The notes under the pieces were generated by a model that saw nothing but the letters and a program-made list of their open reading frames with translations, did not search any database and was not told where the DNA came from. Both the position numbers and the translations under genes were made by a program. A stretch of 11,426 nucleotides of DNA from NIOZ-UU13 sp048635425. GTDB lineage: Bacteria; Planctomycetota; Phycisphaerae; Sedimentisphaerales; Anaerobacaceae. The stretch covers positions 1-11,426 of the forward strand of contig JAIVYN010000119.1 of NCBI GenBank assembly GCA_048635425.1, written 5' to 3'. Shown here piece by piece: positions 1-7,112 of this stretch (positions are counted from its first letter, which is position 1; every line of letters begins with the position of its first letter).

Positions 1-47
1 CCAAGCTGTGTGGTAGGTGTGGATAAAAGCTCCTTGAGCGTTAGCAT
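1..47 (-). CDS. Possible 5' end of a minus-strand gene, cut by the window edge
   Basis: An ATG at 47 opens a frame of 15 codons that stays open to the window edge and reads MLTLKELLSTPTTQL. An AGGG motif lies 7 bases before the ATG and could serve as ribosome binding site; it belongs to a run of three 11-bp repeats. It would be the next gene after the AsmA-like gene on the same strand, about 150 bp downstream. The peptide is too short to identify. From memory only, the start resembles planctomycete YihY/BrkB-type membrane proteins, but I do not rely on that. A chance open frame of this length is common, so confidence is low. Confidence 0.4.
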   Translation of the reverse strand, partial: MLTLKELLSTPTTQL

Positions 48-49
48 CT

Positions 50-82
50 CTATACCCTTTCTATGCCCTTTCTATGCCCTTT
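50..82. repeat. Three tandem copies of an 11-bp repeat
   Basis: The unit CTATGCCCTTT occurs at 61-71 and 72-82, and a one-base variant, CTATACCCTTT, at 50-60. On the minus strand each copy reads AAAGGGCATAG, so the array presents three Shine-Dalgarno-like AAAGGG motifs just before the possible start codon at 47. A change in copy number would move the outer copies but leave the nearest one in place. Confidence 0.85.
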
Positions 83-196
83 TAATCCTCGGTTATATCG
101 GCCAATTCAGGTGAAACCTGTGATAAAATGGTGAGCTAAATAAAGAATCTTTGCCGGCCTACCGTGATTACTGGCAACAGAATCGGTCGGTTTGTG
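83..196. other. Spacer downstream of the AsmA-like gene
   Basis: No gene is seen here. Two small inverted repeats are present: CAGGT-gaa-ACCTG at 108-120, and an imperfect one, ACCGTGATT at 161-169 with AATCGGT at 181-187. The second lies just after the AsmA-like stop codon and could be a weak hairpin in the minus-strand transcript, but no clear T-run follows it, so I do not call it a terminator. Confidence 0.3.
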
Positions 197-3100
197 TTAC
201 TTAAACAACTCTTCAAGGCCCTTTCGCAGCTGGTCTTCCAGTTGTTGCCTTAACTGGCCCTCAAGGAGTTTGCCTAAATCAAGTTCGGGCTTGTCGATGG
301 TACCTTTAAGTGGTACCTGAATTCTTTGGCCACTGGTTTCTCCGCCGAGTCTTGCCGTTCTGCCCTGGGTAGTATAAGGCAAAGTTATCGTCATATCCAA
401 ACTTTTGTCCAGACCTATAACGCCTTTGAAATTGACGGGATTATCACCGACATCCATTTGCATATCATCATATCTGAGAAATCCGTCTCGTAAAATGAAC
501 TTTGTCGGACGGATAGTAATATCCGCACCTCTGGCGCTGGTGCCGGTCGCCGTAAGAATCTGCCCGAGCAAATCCGAGGCCTGCAAGCGCACTTTGTCCA
601 TTGAAATCGTGCCGACAACTTCAGTTTGATTTTTGGCGACAGCACTGAACGGAATAATGAGCTGTTCGCAGCTAAAATTAGCAATGCCGCTAACATTGAC
701 GGCATCTGCAAAAATTGGATTGAGATACCTTAAAAGATTTTTGGTCGTCTGGTCGTTGATCTTAATATTCTTCATTAGCTGCATCGGTTTGGCTATTTTG
801 AATTGCGCAGGCTTTTGCCTGAAATCCGTCTGGCCGGCAAAGTTGAATTGGCCTTCGTTGACAGTCGTCATAAACGGGGGGATATTCAGCAGGCCCTTCT
901 GGATGTTAATATCCACGTCGGTCGGCCCGAAATTCAATCCCATATAACCTGCACGTTCAAAGCCTAATTTGGCGTTGGCAGTGAGATTGGCCATGAGTTT
1001 GTCCGTCTGTCCGCGAGGATATTCGCTGACGAAACTGACAGCGTCTTTTCTTTTGCCCTGGAGTGTTAGACCCTCCGGTAAATACGGTGCCGCCACGGCG
1101 CTCACTGCCGACCAGTCATATTCACACTCCGCTTGCCCTTTTAATTTTGTCTTGTCAGCTTCATCAAGTAGGTTAAATTCGCCTTTGTGAATCTTTATTT
1201 GTGGACTTTCTAACTGTAGTTCTTTGATATTAACAGTTTTTTGTTCGGGATTTACCTCGGCGTTAAAAGTCAGTGTTACTTCGTTCGCCTCAAAGGGCTT
1301 TTTGCCGGGGGAAGTGAGCTTAAAAGCTCTTATTTTCGTCGAGTCGGTTGTGATTTTGTAGATGTTTTTATCAGAGCTGACAGTGATTTTTGATTCGGCG
1401 ATACCGGAAAGCTGCGTTTCTTGCGGCAAAGAGGCGAACAGAACTGCAAATGGCTTCGCTTTTCCAAGGTCAATATTCTTCGCAGATATATCCAGGTGCA
1501 TAGGTACTGTAGGTTTTGGGCCGATTGGATAAACGGCCTGCTCTATATTGACCTGGCCGAGACTTGCATTTGCCTGTAATGAATCAAAGGTCAGGACGTC
1601 AGACTGCCAGTCGTAACCGAAAGCAAATTTAATGTCAGCCATTGGCTCTTGCGCTGTGACGCCTTCAGTCGAAGTTATGCTAAGTTTTTTAACCTGCGCA
1701 GAGCCGGCCCCCGTTATCTTGTTTTTACCGACAGAGAGTTTCCCCTGCTCAAAAATCTCGCCGGCTATTTTGTACGTACCTAAATTTGCGAATTGTCCTA
1801 ACTCCGATAGCAGTTTTGCCAAATCAACATAGCCATTGTATTTGAGCTGTTCAAGTGTGCCGCTGGCATTGATTTTTGCAAACGCGGCTGAGACATCAAG
1901 CTCATCGAAACTTATTGTATTATTGTCGGCCGAAATTTGAACTTTGGCGGTAACCGGTTCGGAAAGAGCGAGCTTTTTGTCCTCGACGATGCCGGCCAAT
2001 TCAGTGAGATTTGCCTGGCCGATAAGACTGCCGCGATTTGCCCGAATGTTTCCGCTCATTTTGCCGGAAGTTACCTTTGTTGCCTCTTTAATACCAAATG
2101 TGTGCGGCATTTGTGAGAAAATCGCAGCGACATCAAGCTCAAAATCAGCGTCTAAACTGTAATCCGACTCGGACGTTAAAAAGTCGGACCACGACCTAAA
2201 CGTGGTGGGAACCATTCCGCCGGCTTGTGCAACGAGCCAGTCGCTATCGAAATGAAATTCTCCAATGTTCATCATTTGCTGCTCACTTTTAAGTTTCACA
2301 ACAACATTCAACAGACCGGTTTTCAGCTTGTCGCCCTTTAGTCCGGGGCCGGTTATATCCAGGTTCTTGGCTTTGATTGAGCCATTTAAATCTTCAAAGT
2401 TACCATCTTTAATTACGGCGTTTATGTCAGCAGAAACTGAACCCTTGGCTTGTACTTCGATTTTAGCCAATTCAAAAATCGGTCCTAAAGATTCGAGATC
2501 CAGGTCATTGACCTCGATGGCCAAATCGCCTGTGGTACCTTTCAGTGTCCAGCCATTTTTTGCAGTTCCCGGTTTAATTTGGCCCGCTGCGTGAATCGGT
2601 GACCGCTCAGCTTTTTGTCCCACTACAACCAGATCGATATCGAAATCTGTTTGCCGTCCGGCTTCTCGTAAGTTTAGCCTTGAGTTTATCTCAGAAAGCT
2701 CAACAGTTCTGGCTTTCGAATCTGTTACCTTTAAGTTGCCGTCGTTAATTGCAACGTCCATAACCAGAGCGATATAGCCGGCTTTGACGGAGACCGGCTC
2801 GGGTTTGCCGGCAGGCTCTTGCTCGGCCGCAGGTTGACCTTTGAGATTTACGCTTATCTTAGGCTGGTCAATTGTCGTTTCACCGAAGGACAAATTCCCC
2901 ATTACAATGGAGCCGTAATGAGGCTTGGTAGTGATTTGCTTTATCTGGGCGGAAATTTGGCCCACATTATCATTGAAGCTGAAATCCGCAATGCGGACAC
3001 CTTTGAGCCAGCCCATAGACAGGTCGGCGAAATCCGTTTGGCCGGCGATTGAATTGTTGATTTTACCTAATATTAAACGATTGCCTCTCTTGGATGAAAT

Positions 3101-3226
3101 GAACGCAGGTACAAGTAAGAAAACCAGCACAGTCAAAACGACTATCAGCAGCAATACCAGCTTGAGTATTCTTGTGGAGGTTTTTTTCCGCGACCTGGAC
3201 TTTGATTTCTTTTCCGTCTTAACCAT
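197..3226 (-). CDS. Large AsmA-like, membrane-anchored envelope protein
   Basis: The 1009-residue protein has a Lys/Arg/Ser-rich N-terminus (residues 3-19), one hydrophobic segment (about 20-43), then a very long region of short beta-type repeats, as in the AsmA/TamB-like group of envelope proteins. Members known elsewhere are inner-membrane-anchored periplasmic proteins linked to phospholipid transport and outer-membrane homeostasis. The C-terminal part (about 880-985, with RLQASDLLGQ and LRYDDMQMDVGD) fits the usual AsmA C-terminal region, and the protein ends in a charged amphipathic helix. I chose the ATG at 3226 because GGGGG lies 5 bases upstream and the basic n-region then begins directly; a TTG 39 bp further upstream keeps the frame but lacks such support. 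The gene follows frr by 76 bp and may be the last gene of that operon. The class is fairly sure; the exact role is unknown. Confidence 0.75.
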   Translation of the reverse strand: MVKTEKKSKSRSRKKTSTRILKLVLLLIVVLTVLVFLLVPAFISSKRGNRLILGKINNSIAGQTDFADLSMGWLKGVRIADFSFNDNVGQISAQIKQITTKPHYGSIVMGNLSFGETTIDQPKISVNLKGQPAAEQEPAGKPEPVSVKAGYIALVMDVAINDGNLKVTDSKARTVELSEINSRLNLREAGRQTDFDIDLVVVGQKAERSPIHAAGQIKPGTAKNGWTLKGTTGDLAIEVNDLDLESLGPIFELAKIEVQAKGSVSADINAVIKDGNFEDLNGSIKAKNLDITGPGLKGDKLKTGLLNVVVKLKSEQQMMNIGEFHFDSDWLVAQAGGMVPTTFRSWSDFLTSESDYSLDADFELDVAAIFSQMPHTFGIKEATKVTSGKMSGNIRANRGSLIGQANLTELAGIVEDKKLALSEPVTAKVQISADNNTISFDELDVSAAFAKINASGTLEQLKYNGYVDLAKLLSELGQFANLGTYKIAGEIFEQGKLSVGKNKITGAGSAQVKKLSITSTEGVTAQEPMADIKFAFGYDWQSDVLTFDSLQANASLGQVNIEQAVYPIGPKPTVPMHLDISAKNIDLGKAKPFAVLFASLPQETQLSGIAESKITVSSDKNIYKITTDSTKIRAFKLTSPGKKPFEANEVTLTFNAEVNPEQKTVNIKELQLESPQIKIHKGEFNLLDEADKTKLKGQAECEYDWSAVSAVAAPYLPEGLTLQGKRKDAVSFVSEYPRGQTDKLMANLTANAKLGFERAGYMGLNFGPTDVDINIQKGLLNIPPFMTTVNEGQFNFAGQTDFRQKPAQFKIAKPMQLMKNIKINDQTTKNLLRYLNPIFADAVNVSGIANFSCEQLIIPFSAVAKNQTEVVGTISMDKVRLQASDLLGQILTATGTSARGADITIRPTKFILRDGFLRYDDMQMDVGDNPVNFKGVIGLDKSLDMTITLPYTTQGRTARLGGETSGQRIQVPLKGTIDKPELDLGKLLEGQLRQQLEDQLRKGLEELFK

Positions 3227-3302
3227 CTTGACCCCCAAAAATAAAGTTGGTGCATAACAACACAATGCGTTTCACTTATGCCTTGTGCGCTTTTTAGCAC
3301 AA

Positions 3303-3863
3303 TCAGTCAAGCATTATCTCGTCTGATTTGCTTTTGATTAGCTCGTCGACCTTGTCGGAGTATTGCCTGGTAATATCATCGACATGCTTCTTGCCATTTT
3401 TCAGGTCATCTTCGGTGATAAGTTTGTCTTTCTGCTGTTTTTCGAGCTGCTTGTTGGCTTCCCTTCGGATGTTGCGAATACCGACTTTTGTCTGCTCGCC
3501 GGTTTGTTTGGCCTGCTGGACAAGCTGCTTTCTTCTTTCCCCACTAAGTGACGGGACATTAAGTCTGATTATTTTTCCGTCCACAATCGGTGCTATGCTA
3601 AGGTCGCTGGCTTTGATTGCCTTTTCGATATCCTTAACCGAAGCAGGGTCGAACGGCTTAATCACAATCATATCCACCTGTGGCGCCGCCAGCGTTGCCA
3701 TCTGTTTCAATGGTGTGGGCGTTCCGTAGAAATCGGCCTTTATATTTTCAATCAGTCCGGTAGAAGCCATGCCGCTGCGAACGGCTTTTAGCTCATCCTG
3801 GAGGACTTCGACTGCCTTTTTCATTTTGGATTCGCTCTCAGAGAGTATTTCTTTAACGGGCAT
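3303..3863 (-). CDS. frr: Ribosome recycling factor
   Basis: RRF acts with EF-G to split the post-termination 70S ribosome in the cytoplasm. The 186-residue product matches the usual length of about 185. Family landmarks are the N-terminal helix with ELKAVRSGMAS (residues 26-36), DFYGTPTPLKQMA (45-57), the IKPFDP segment, KAIKASDLSIAP, the PSLSGERRKQL hinge region and the long helix with VGIRNIRREANKQ. The start is the ATG at 3863, with GAGG 6 bases upstream (3870-3873); a TTG two codons earlier would leave no room for that site. It lies 28 bp after pyrH, so the two are very likely co-transcribed, in the order common to many bacteria. Confidence 0.97.
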   Translation of the reverse strand: MPVKEILSESESKMKKAVEVLQDELKAVRSGMASTGLIENIKADFYGTPTPLKQMATLAAPQVDMIVIKPFDPASVKDIEKAIKASDLSIAPIVDGKIIRLNVPSLSGERRKQLVQQAKQTGEQTKVGIRNIRREANKQLEKQQKDKLITEDDLKNGKKHVDDITRQYSDKVDELIKSKSDEIMLD

Positions 3864-3891
3864 CTTCAACCTCGCTTGATATTACGCTTCG

Positions 3892-4620
3892 CTATTCACG
3901 CATCACTATTTTGGTGCCGACTTGCTCGCCACAAATGGCCTTCGTTATGTTGCCCTTCTCGAAAATATTCAAAACAATAATCGGGATATTGTTGTCCCTG
4001 CAGAGAGTTATTGCTGGATGGTCCATTATTCTGAGTTTTTTCGCCAGCACCTGGTCGTAAGATAATTTTTCAAAAAGCTGAGCATCCGGATTCTTTTCGG
4101 GGTCATCACTGTAAACGCCTTCAACCTTTGTTGCTTTTATGAGCAGGTTAGCATCGAGCTCCAAAACCCTTAAGGCCGCACAGGTGTCGGTGGTAAAAAA
4201 AGGATTTCCAGTTCCACCGGCCAATATCACAACCCTTCCTCGCTCAAGGTGCCGAAGGGCCCTTCTGCGAATAAAACGCTCGCACATCGCGGGGACCTCA
4301 ATCGCGCTGAGGACCCTCGTTGGCTGGCCAAGCTTCTCAAGCGTCTCCTGCAGCGCACAGGCATTAATAATAGTGGCTAACATCCCCATATAATCGGCCG
4401 TGTTTCGGGGTATATGGCTGACCTGTGAGAAACTTTCTCCACGCAGAAAATTGCCTGCGCCAACCACAACGGCGACCTGCGGGCCGAGTTTGCATATTTC
4501 TGCTATCCTTTTAGCAATCGACTCAAGCGCAGGGCCGTCGATACCGAATTCCCCGGGCTTGCAAAAACTCTGGCCCGAAAGCTTCAGCAATATGCGATTA
4601 TATTTGCTCTCTGCCATCAT
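3892..4620 (-). CDS. pyrH: UMP kinase (uridylate kinase)
   Basis: PyrH phosphorylates UMP to UDP with ATP in pyrimidine nucleotide synthesis and is a hexameric cytoplasmic enzyme of the amino-acid-kinase fold. The product is 242 residues, against 241 in E. coli. Visible motifs are LLKLSG (11-16) at the phosphate site, VVGAGNFLRG (52-61; most relatives have GGGN, here GAGN), TADYMGMLAT (74-83), GGTGNPFFTTDT (135-146) and KATKVEGVY (162-170). Two ATGs are adjacent at 4620 and 4617; the first is used here, but the upstream AAAGAAA is a poor ribosome binding site and does not decide. A repeat-filled 225-bp spacer separates it from tsf, which may weaken coupling between the two. Confidence 0.97.
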   Translation of the reverse strand: MMAESKYNRILLKLSGQSFCKPGEFGIDGPALESIAKRIAEICKLGPQVAVVVGAGNFLRGESFSQVSHIPRNTADYMGMLATIINACALQETLEKLGQPTRVLSAIEVPAMCERFIRRRALRHLERGRVVILAGGTGNPFFTTDTCAALRVLELDANLLIKATKVEGVYSDDPEKNPDAQLFEKLSYDQVLAKKLRIMDHPAITLCRDNNIPIIVLNIFEKGNITKAICGEQVGTKIVMRE

Positions 4621-4641
4621 TTTCTTTCGAAAGTCTTAAAC

Positions 4642-4778
4642 AACTAATTAGTTTCTGTTGTGGAAAACAACAACCAATGATGTCACCCCTGCGAAAGCAG
4701 GGGTCCAGAGCGAAAAAGCTGGATTCTCGCTTTCGCGGGAATGACAAATACTGTTTCCGCAACAAGAACTAATTAGTT
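4642..4778. repeat. Composite palindromic, MITE-like element in the tsf-pyrH spacer
   Basis: The element is bounded by two identical copies of the perfect palindrome AACTAATTAGTT (4642-4653 and 4767-4778). The arms extend inward as inverted repeats matching at 22 of 25 positions (4642-4666 against 4754-4778). Inside are two 28-bp segments in inverted orientation (4681-4708 and 4719-4746, 21 of 28 identical). Each is itself a hairpin: ACCCCTGC-GAAA-GCAGGGGT at 4685-4704, and ATTCTCGC-TTTC-GCGGGAAT at 4723-4742 with one T-G pair. TCCAG and CTGGA close the linker between them. The core resembles dispersed palindromic elements such as neisserial dRS3 (ATTCCC-N8-GGGAAT). It encodes no protein. Confidence 0.7.
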
Positions 4779-4780
4779 TT

Positions 4781-4839
4781 TAGTTTTGGGTTTTTAATTG
4801 TGAGTTAACTCAAAACTCAACACTAAAAACTTAAAACTA
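4781..4839. repeat. AT-rich imperfect inverted repeat just after tsf
   Basis: The arm TAGTTTTGGG... from 4781 matches, at about 21 of 26 positions, the reverse complement of the arm that ends ...TTAAAACTA at 4839. The perfect 10-bp palindrome GAGTTAACTC (4802-4811) lies near the middle. It starts 7 bp beyond the tsf stop codon and would form a long AT-rich stem in the minus-strand transcript. It could act as a 3' stabilising structure, a partial terminator, or simply be repeat debris. It lacks the GC stem plus T-run of a canonical terminator. Confidence 0.5.
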
Positions 4840-4845
4840 TAATTG

Positions 4846-5712
4846 CTACCCGACCTCAAATCTTACGAATCTCTTTATTTTTGCCTCGCCGCCGGCCTGT
4901 TTGGCGGCATCGGCGAGGACCTGGGCAACGGATTTGCTGTCGTCTTTGACGAACGGCTGGTCGAGAAGGCAATTCTCAGCAAAAAATTTCCTCATCTTGC
5001 CTTCGACGATTTTATCTATGATGTTGGCTGGCTTGTTTTTGACCTGCTCGGCGAATATGGCCTTTTCCCGTTCAATCGTTTCAGGAGCGATATCGTCTTT
5101 ATCCAACGCCAGGGGCTTGGTGGCAGTGATGTGCATTGCTATATCGGAGGCTGTCTGCTTTAGCACATCTGCGGCTGCCGTGCTTTCATCGCTGGTCTCA
5201 ATCTGGACCATTGTGCCAACTTTTTCATTGAAGTGGATGTACGTGCCAATAAGCCCCGGGCCGTCGAGCTTGTATTTTGCGTAATCTCCCACCTGTGTTT
5301 TTTCGCCTGTCCTACTTACTGTCTCGGTCAGAATGTCACTGAATTTTTTGCCGTCAACAGTGGTCTCAAGGATATTCTCTGTGCCCTTCTCGGCTGAGCA
5401 AGCCTGGGCGTAGTCAGCCAGAGTTTGTGCCATCGCGACAAAATCATCGTTTTTGGCCACAAAATCAGTTTCGCAGCAAAGCGTCGCGATAGCAGCCGTT
5501 TTGCCGTCGGCGCTGCTTTTGCACACCACCAGGCCTTCGGATGTTTCTCGCTCGGCGCGTTTGGATAAAGTCGCAAGACCTTTTTTTCTAAGTATGTCCG
5601 TAGCCTGCTCGATATCGCCGTTGGCTTCCTGAAGCGCTCTTTTGCAATCCATCATTCCCTGTCCGGTCATTTTCCTAAGTTTCATCACCATTGCTGCTGA
5701 AATATCCACCAT
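4846..5712 (-). CDS. tsf: Translation elongation factor Ts
   Basis: EF-Ts is the nucleotide exchange factor that releases GDP from EF-Tu in the cytoplasm. The 288-residue product has the expected size. It opens with the UBA-like N-terminal helix domain carrying TGQGMMDCKRAL (residues 16-27). The exchange motif ETDFVAKN is at 81-88, followed by YIHFNEKVGTMVQI and MHITATKPLAL in the core subdomains. KIVEGKMRKFFAENCLLDQPFV precedes the C-terminal end. The ATG at 5712 has AGGAG 8 bases upstream (5721-5725), a good site. Its neighbours rpsB and pyrH are in the conserved order, but the spacers on both sides are long (181 and 225 bp) and contain repeats. Confidence 0.97.
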   Translation of the reverse strand: MVDISAAMVMKLRKMTGQGMMDCKRALQEANGDIEQATDILRKKGLATLSKRAERETSEGLVVCKSSADGKTAAIATLCCETDFVAKNDDFVAMAQTLADYAQACSAEKGTENILETTVDGKKFSDILTETVSRTGEKTQVGDYAKYKLDGPGLIGTYIHFNEKVGTMVQIETSDESTAAADVLKQTASDIAMHITATKPLALDKDDIAPETIEREKAIFAEQVKNKPANIIDKIVEGKMRKFFAENCLLDQPFVKDDSKSVAQVLADAAKQAGGEAKIKRFVRFEVG

Positions 5713-5781
5713 ATTTTAAACTCCTATTCTTGTAATGTATATATTATGTAAATACGAAGCACGAAATGATAACTCGCTACC

Positions 5782-5840
5782 TGGTGAGTAGTGAGTTCTG
5801 AGTGTCCTAACTGACCAATTAACCAATTAACTACTCACCA
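5782..5840. repeat. Inverted repeat with 11-bp arms in the rpsB-tsf spacer
   Basis: TGGTGAGTAGT (5782-5792) is the exact reverse complement of ACTACTCACCA at 5830-5840 and again at 5853-5863. The left arm can therefore pair with either copy of the right arm, giving two alternative stems with different loops in the transcript of the operon. Confidence 0.6.
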
Positions 5841-5873
5841 ATTAACCAATTAACTACTCACCAATTAACCATT
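5814..5873. repeat. 23-bp tandem repeat, about 2.6 copies, between rpsB and tsf
   Basis: The unit ACCAATTA-ACCAATTA-ACTACTC occurs twice without change (5814-5836, 5837-5859), and a third, shortened copy begins at 5860 and decays after ACCAATTAACC. Each full unit itself holds two copies of the 8-mer ACCAATTA. The array ends about 20 bp downstream of the rpsB stop codon. It shows no protein-coding sense and no spacer diversity, so it is not a CRISPR array. Confidence 0.85.
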
Positions 5874-5893
5874 CGAGTTTCGAATTTATCTTC

Positions 5894-6757
5894 TCAGGAC
5901 TGGTTCGAGTCCTGCTGCTCGGTTTGGCTTTGTTGTAAGGCCGCGTCTGTATTTTGTGTTGGTTTTTGCTCAACAATGGGCACTGTCTGTGGTTTGGCTT
6001 CGCTGGCGCGGGCCAGAATCGGCCTTCTTGAGCGGGTGCGCCTGGGCCGTTGTGACGGTTCCTGACGGGCAGTAACCATTGTTTTTCCAATCGCCACCGC
6101 ATCGGACAGCTCGTTGAGTATCAATTCAATCGCTCTGATGGAATCGTCATTGGCTGGGATGACCACGTCCACGGTATCGGGGTCCGAATCGGTATCGAGG
6201 AGTCCTACTGTTACGATACCCAGCTTCCGGGCCTCCCGCAGAGCAAGATACTCCTTTTTAGCATCGACCACGACCACGGCACCCGGCAAACGAGACATGT
6301 TCCGAACGCCTTGGAGATTAGCTTTTATCTTTCGCATCTCGCGTTTGAGTCTCGATGCCTGCTTTTTGCTCTCACTGTCAAGCGTTCCATCTTCGGTCAT
6401 AGATTCCAGCTGCTCCAGCCTCTGCAATCGGGAGCGTATCGTTCTGAAGTTTGTAAGCATTCCCCCAAGCCATCGCTGGGAAACATAGTGCATTCCGCAC
6501 TTCTCGGCGACAGCCTCAACCGCTTTTTGGGCCTGACGCTTTGTGCCCACAAAAACAGCGTCCTTGCCGGTGGAGACCACCTCAGCAAGAAGCTTTTTGG
6601 CAATCAGTAACCCCTTTAAGGTTTTTTTGACATCAATAATATGAATATTGCCGCGCTTTGCAAAAATAAATGGGGCCATTTTTGGATTCCATCGGCTCAC
6701 GCCGTGACCAAAATGCACCCCTGCGTTAATTAATTTCCGAGTCAGCTCTTTAGCCAC
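5894..6757 (-). CDS. rpsB: 30S ribosomal protein S2
   Basis: S2 is a late-binding protein of the small subunit needed for S1 attachment in many bacteria. Landmarks in the 287-residue product are AGVHFGH (12-18), WNPKM (23-27), GTKRQAQ (71-77), QRWLGGMLTNF (94-104), NMSRLPGAVVVVD (153-165), and LLDTDSDPDTVDVVIPANDD near 187-205. The start is GTG at 6757, supported by GGAGG 6 bases upstream (6764-6768). The typical S2 fold ends near residue 230; residues 231-287 form an extra tail rich in Gln, Arg, Pro, Ser and Thr that looks disordered. It is the first gene of the rpsB-tsf-pyrH-frr group, with a candidate promoter about 65 bp upstream. Identity is certain; the function of the tail is unknown. 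Confidence 0.97.
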   Translation of the reverse strand: MAKELTRKLINAGVHFGHGVSRWNPKMAPFIFAKRGNIHIIDVKKTLKGLLIAKKLLAEVVSTGKDAVFVGTKRQAQKAVEAVAEKCGMHYVSQRWLGGMLTNFRTIRSRLQRLEQLESMTEDGTLDSESKKQASRLKREMRKIKANLQGVRNMSRLPGAVVVVDAKKEYLALREARKLGIVTVGLLDTDSDPDTVDVVIPANDDSIRAIELILNELSDAVAIGKTMVTARQEPSQRPRRTRSRRPILARASEAKPQTVPIVEQKPTQNTDAALQQSQTEQQDSNQS

Positions 6758-6822
6758 AAAAAACCTCCAAATAATCTACAAAACCAGGTCTCATTTGCTA
6801 CATACTAACGGATAAACAAAGA

Positions 6823-6851
6823 AAACTAATGTAAATCCTACAGTATGTCAA
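6823..6851 (-). promoter_or_regulatory. Candidate sigma-70 promoter of the rpsB operon
   Basis: On the minus strand a perfect TTGACA (6851 to 6846) is followed after 17 bp by TAGTTT (6828 to 6823), which matches TATAAT at only three of six positions. Nearby TTGGCA-18 bp-TAGGAT is an alternative pair. Either would give a short leader before the GTG at 6757. Good -35 but weak -10, so moderate to low confidence. Confidence 0.4.
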
Positions 6852-7112
6852 GAATTTATGCCAAGAATTTTTACCGGGTGTGGGCGAAATTTTCCGGTCT
6901 GCCTCAGGCGGATGACACTTTCATATTGTCGGATAACAATTTATTTATTTCGCGTGTATAGCTAAAGTGCTGGTTGTTTAGAGGCGTTGATTGACGCTTC
7001 GGCGGTAATGACGGCACGAGCAAAAGCTTTATTCGCTGAAAAATGCAGACAAAGACCCCACATCCCCACCTGCAATCATGGCACGTACCCGTGAGAATTT
7101 TGAGATGGTTTC
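6852..7112. other. Gene-free stretch upstream of rpsB
   Basis: Together with the rpsB leader this is a 355-bp stretch without a credible gene in either strand. It contains a short inverted repeat around 6899-6913 (TCTGCCTCAGGCGGA), a loose inverted pair ACCGG/CCGGT (about 6873-6899), and CACG-TACC-CGTG near 7082-7093. None has a T-run that would make it a convincing terminator for the small gene that ends at 7113. No tRNA-like T-arm is visible. Confidence 0.4.

Noticed and set aside
3227..3265. TTG start adding 13 residues to the AsmA-like protein
   Set aside because: The ATG at 3226 has a GGGGG site and puts the basic region and membrane anchor at the usual place; the added residues look like translated leader.
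3864..3869. TTG start adding two residues to ribosome recycling factor
   Set aside because: It directly abuts the GAGG site, leaving no spacing, whereas the ATG at 3863 has 6 bases.
5814..5873. Possible CRISPR array
   Set aside because: The repeats are directly adjacent with no unique spacers, and no cas gene is nearby.
6852..7112. Possible tRNA or structured small RNA upstream of rpsB
   Set aside because: No T-arm consensus, cloverleaf or strong GC-rich hairpin with T-run could be found by eye.
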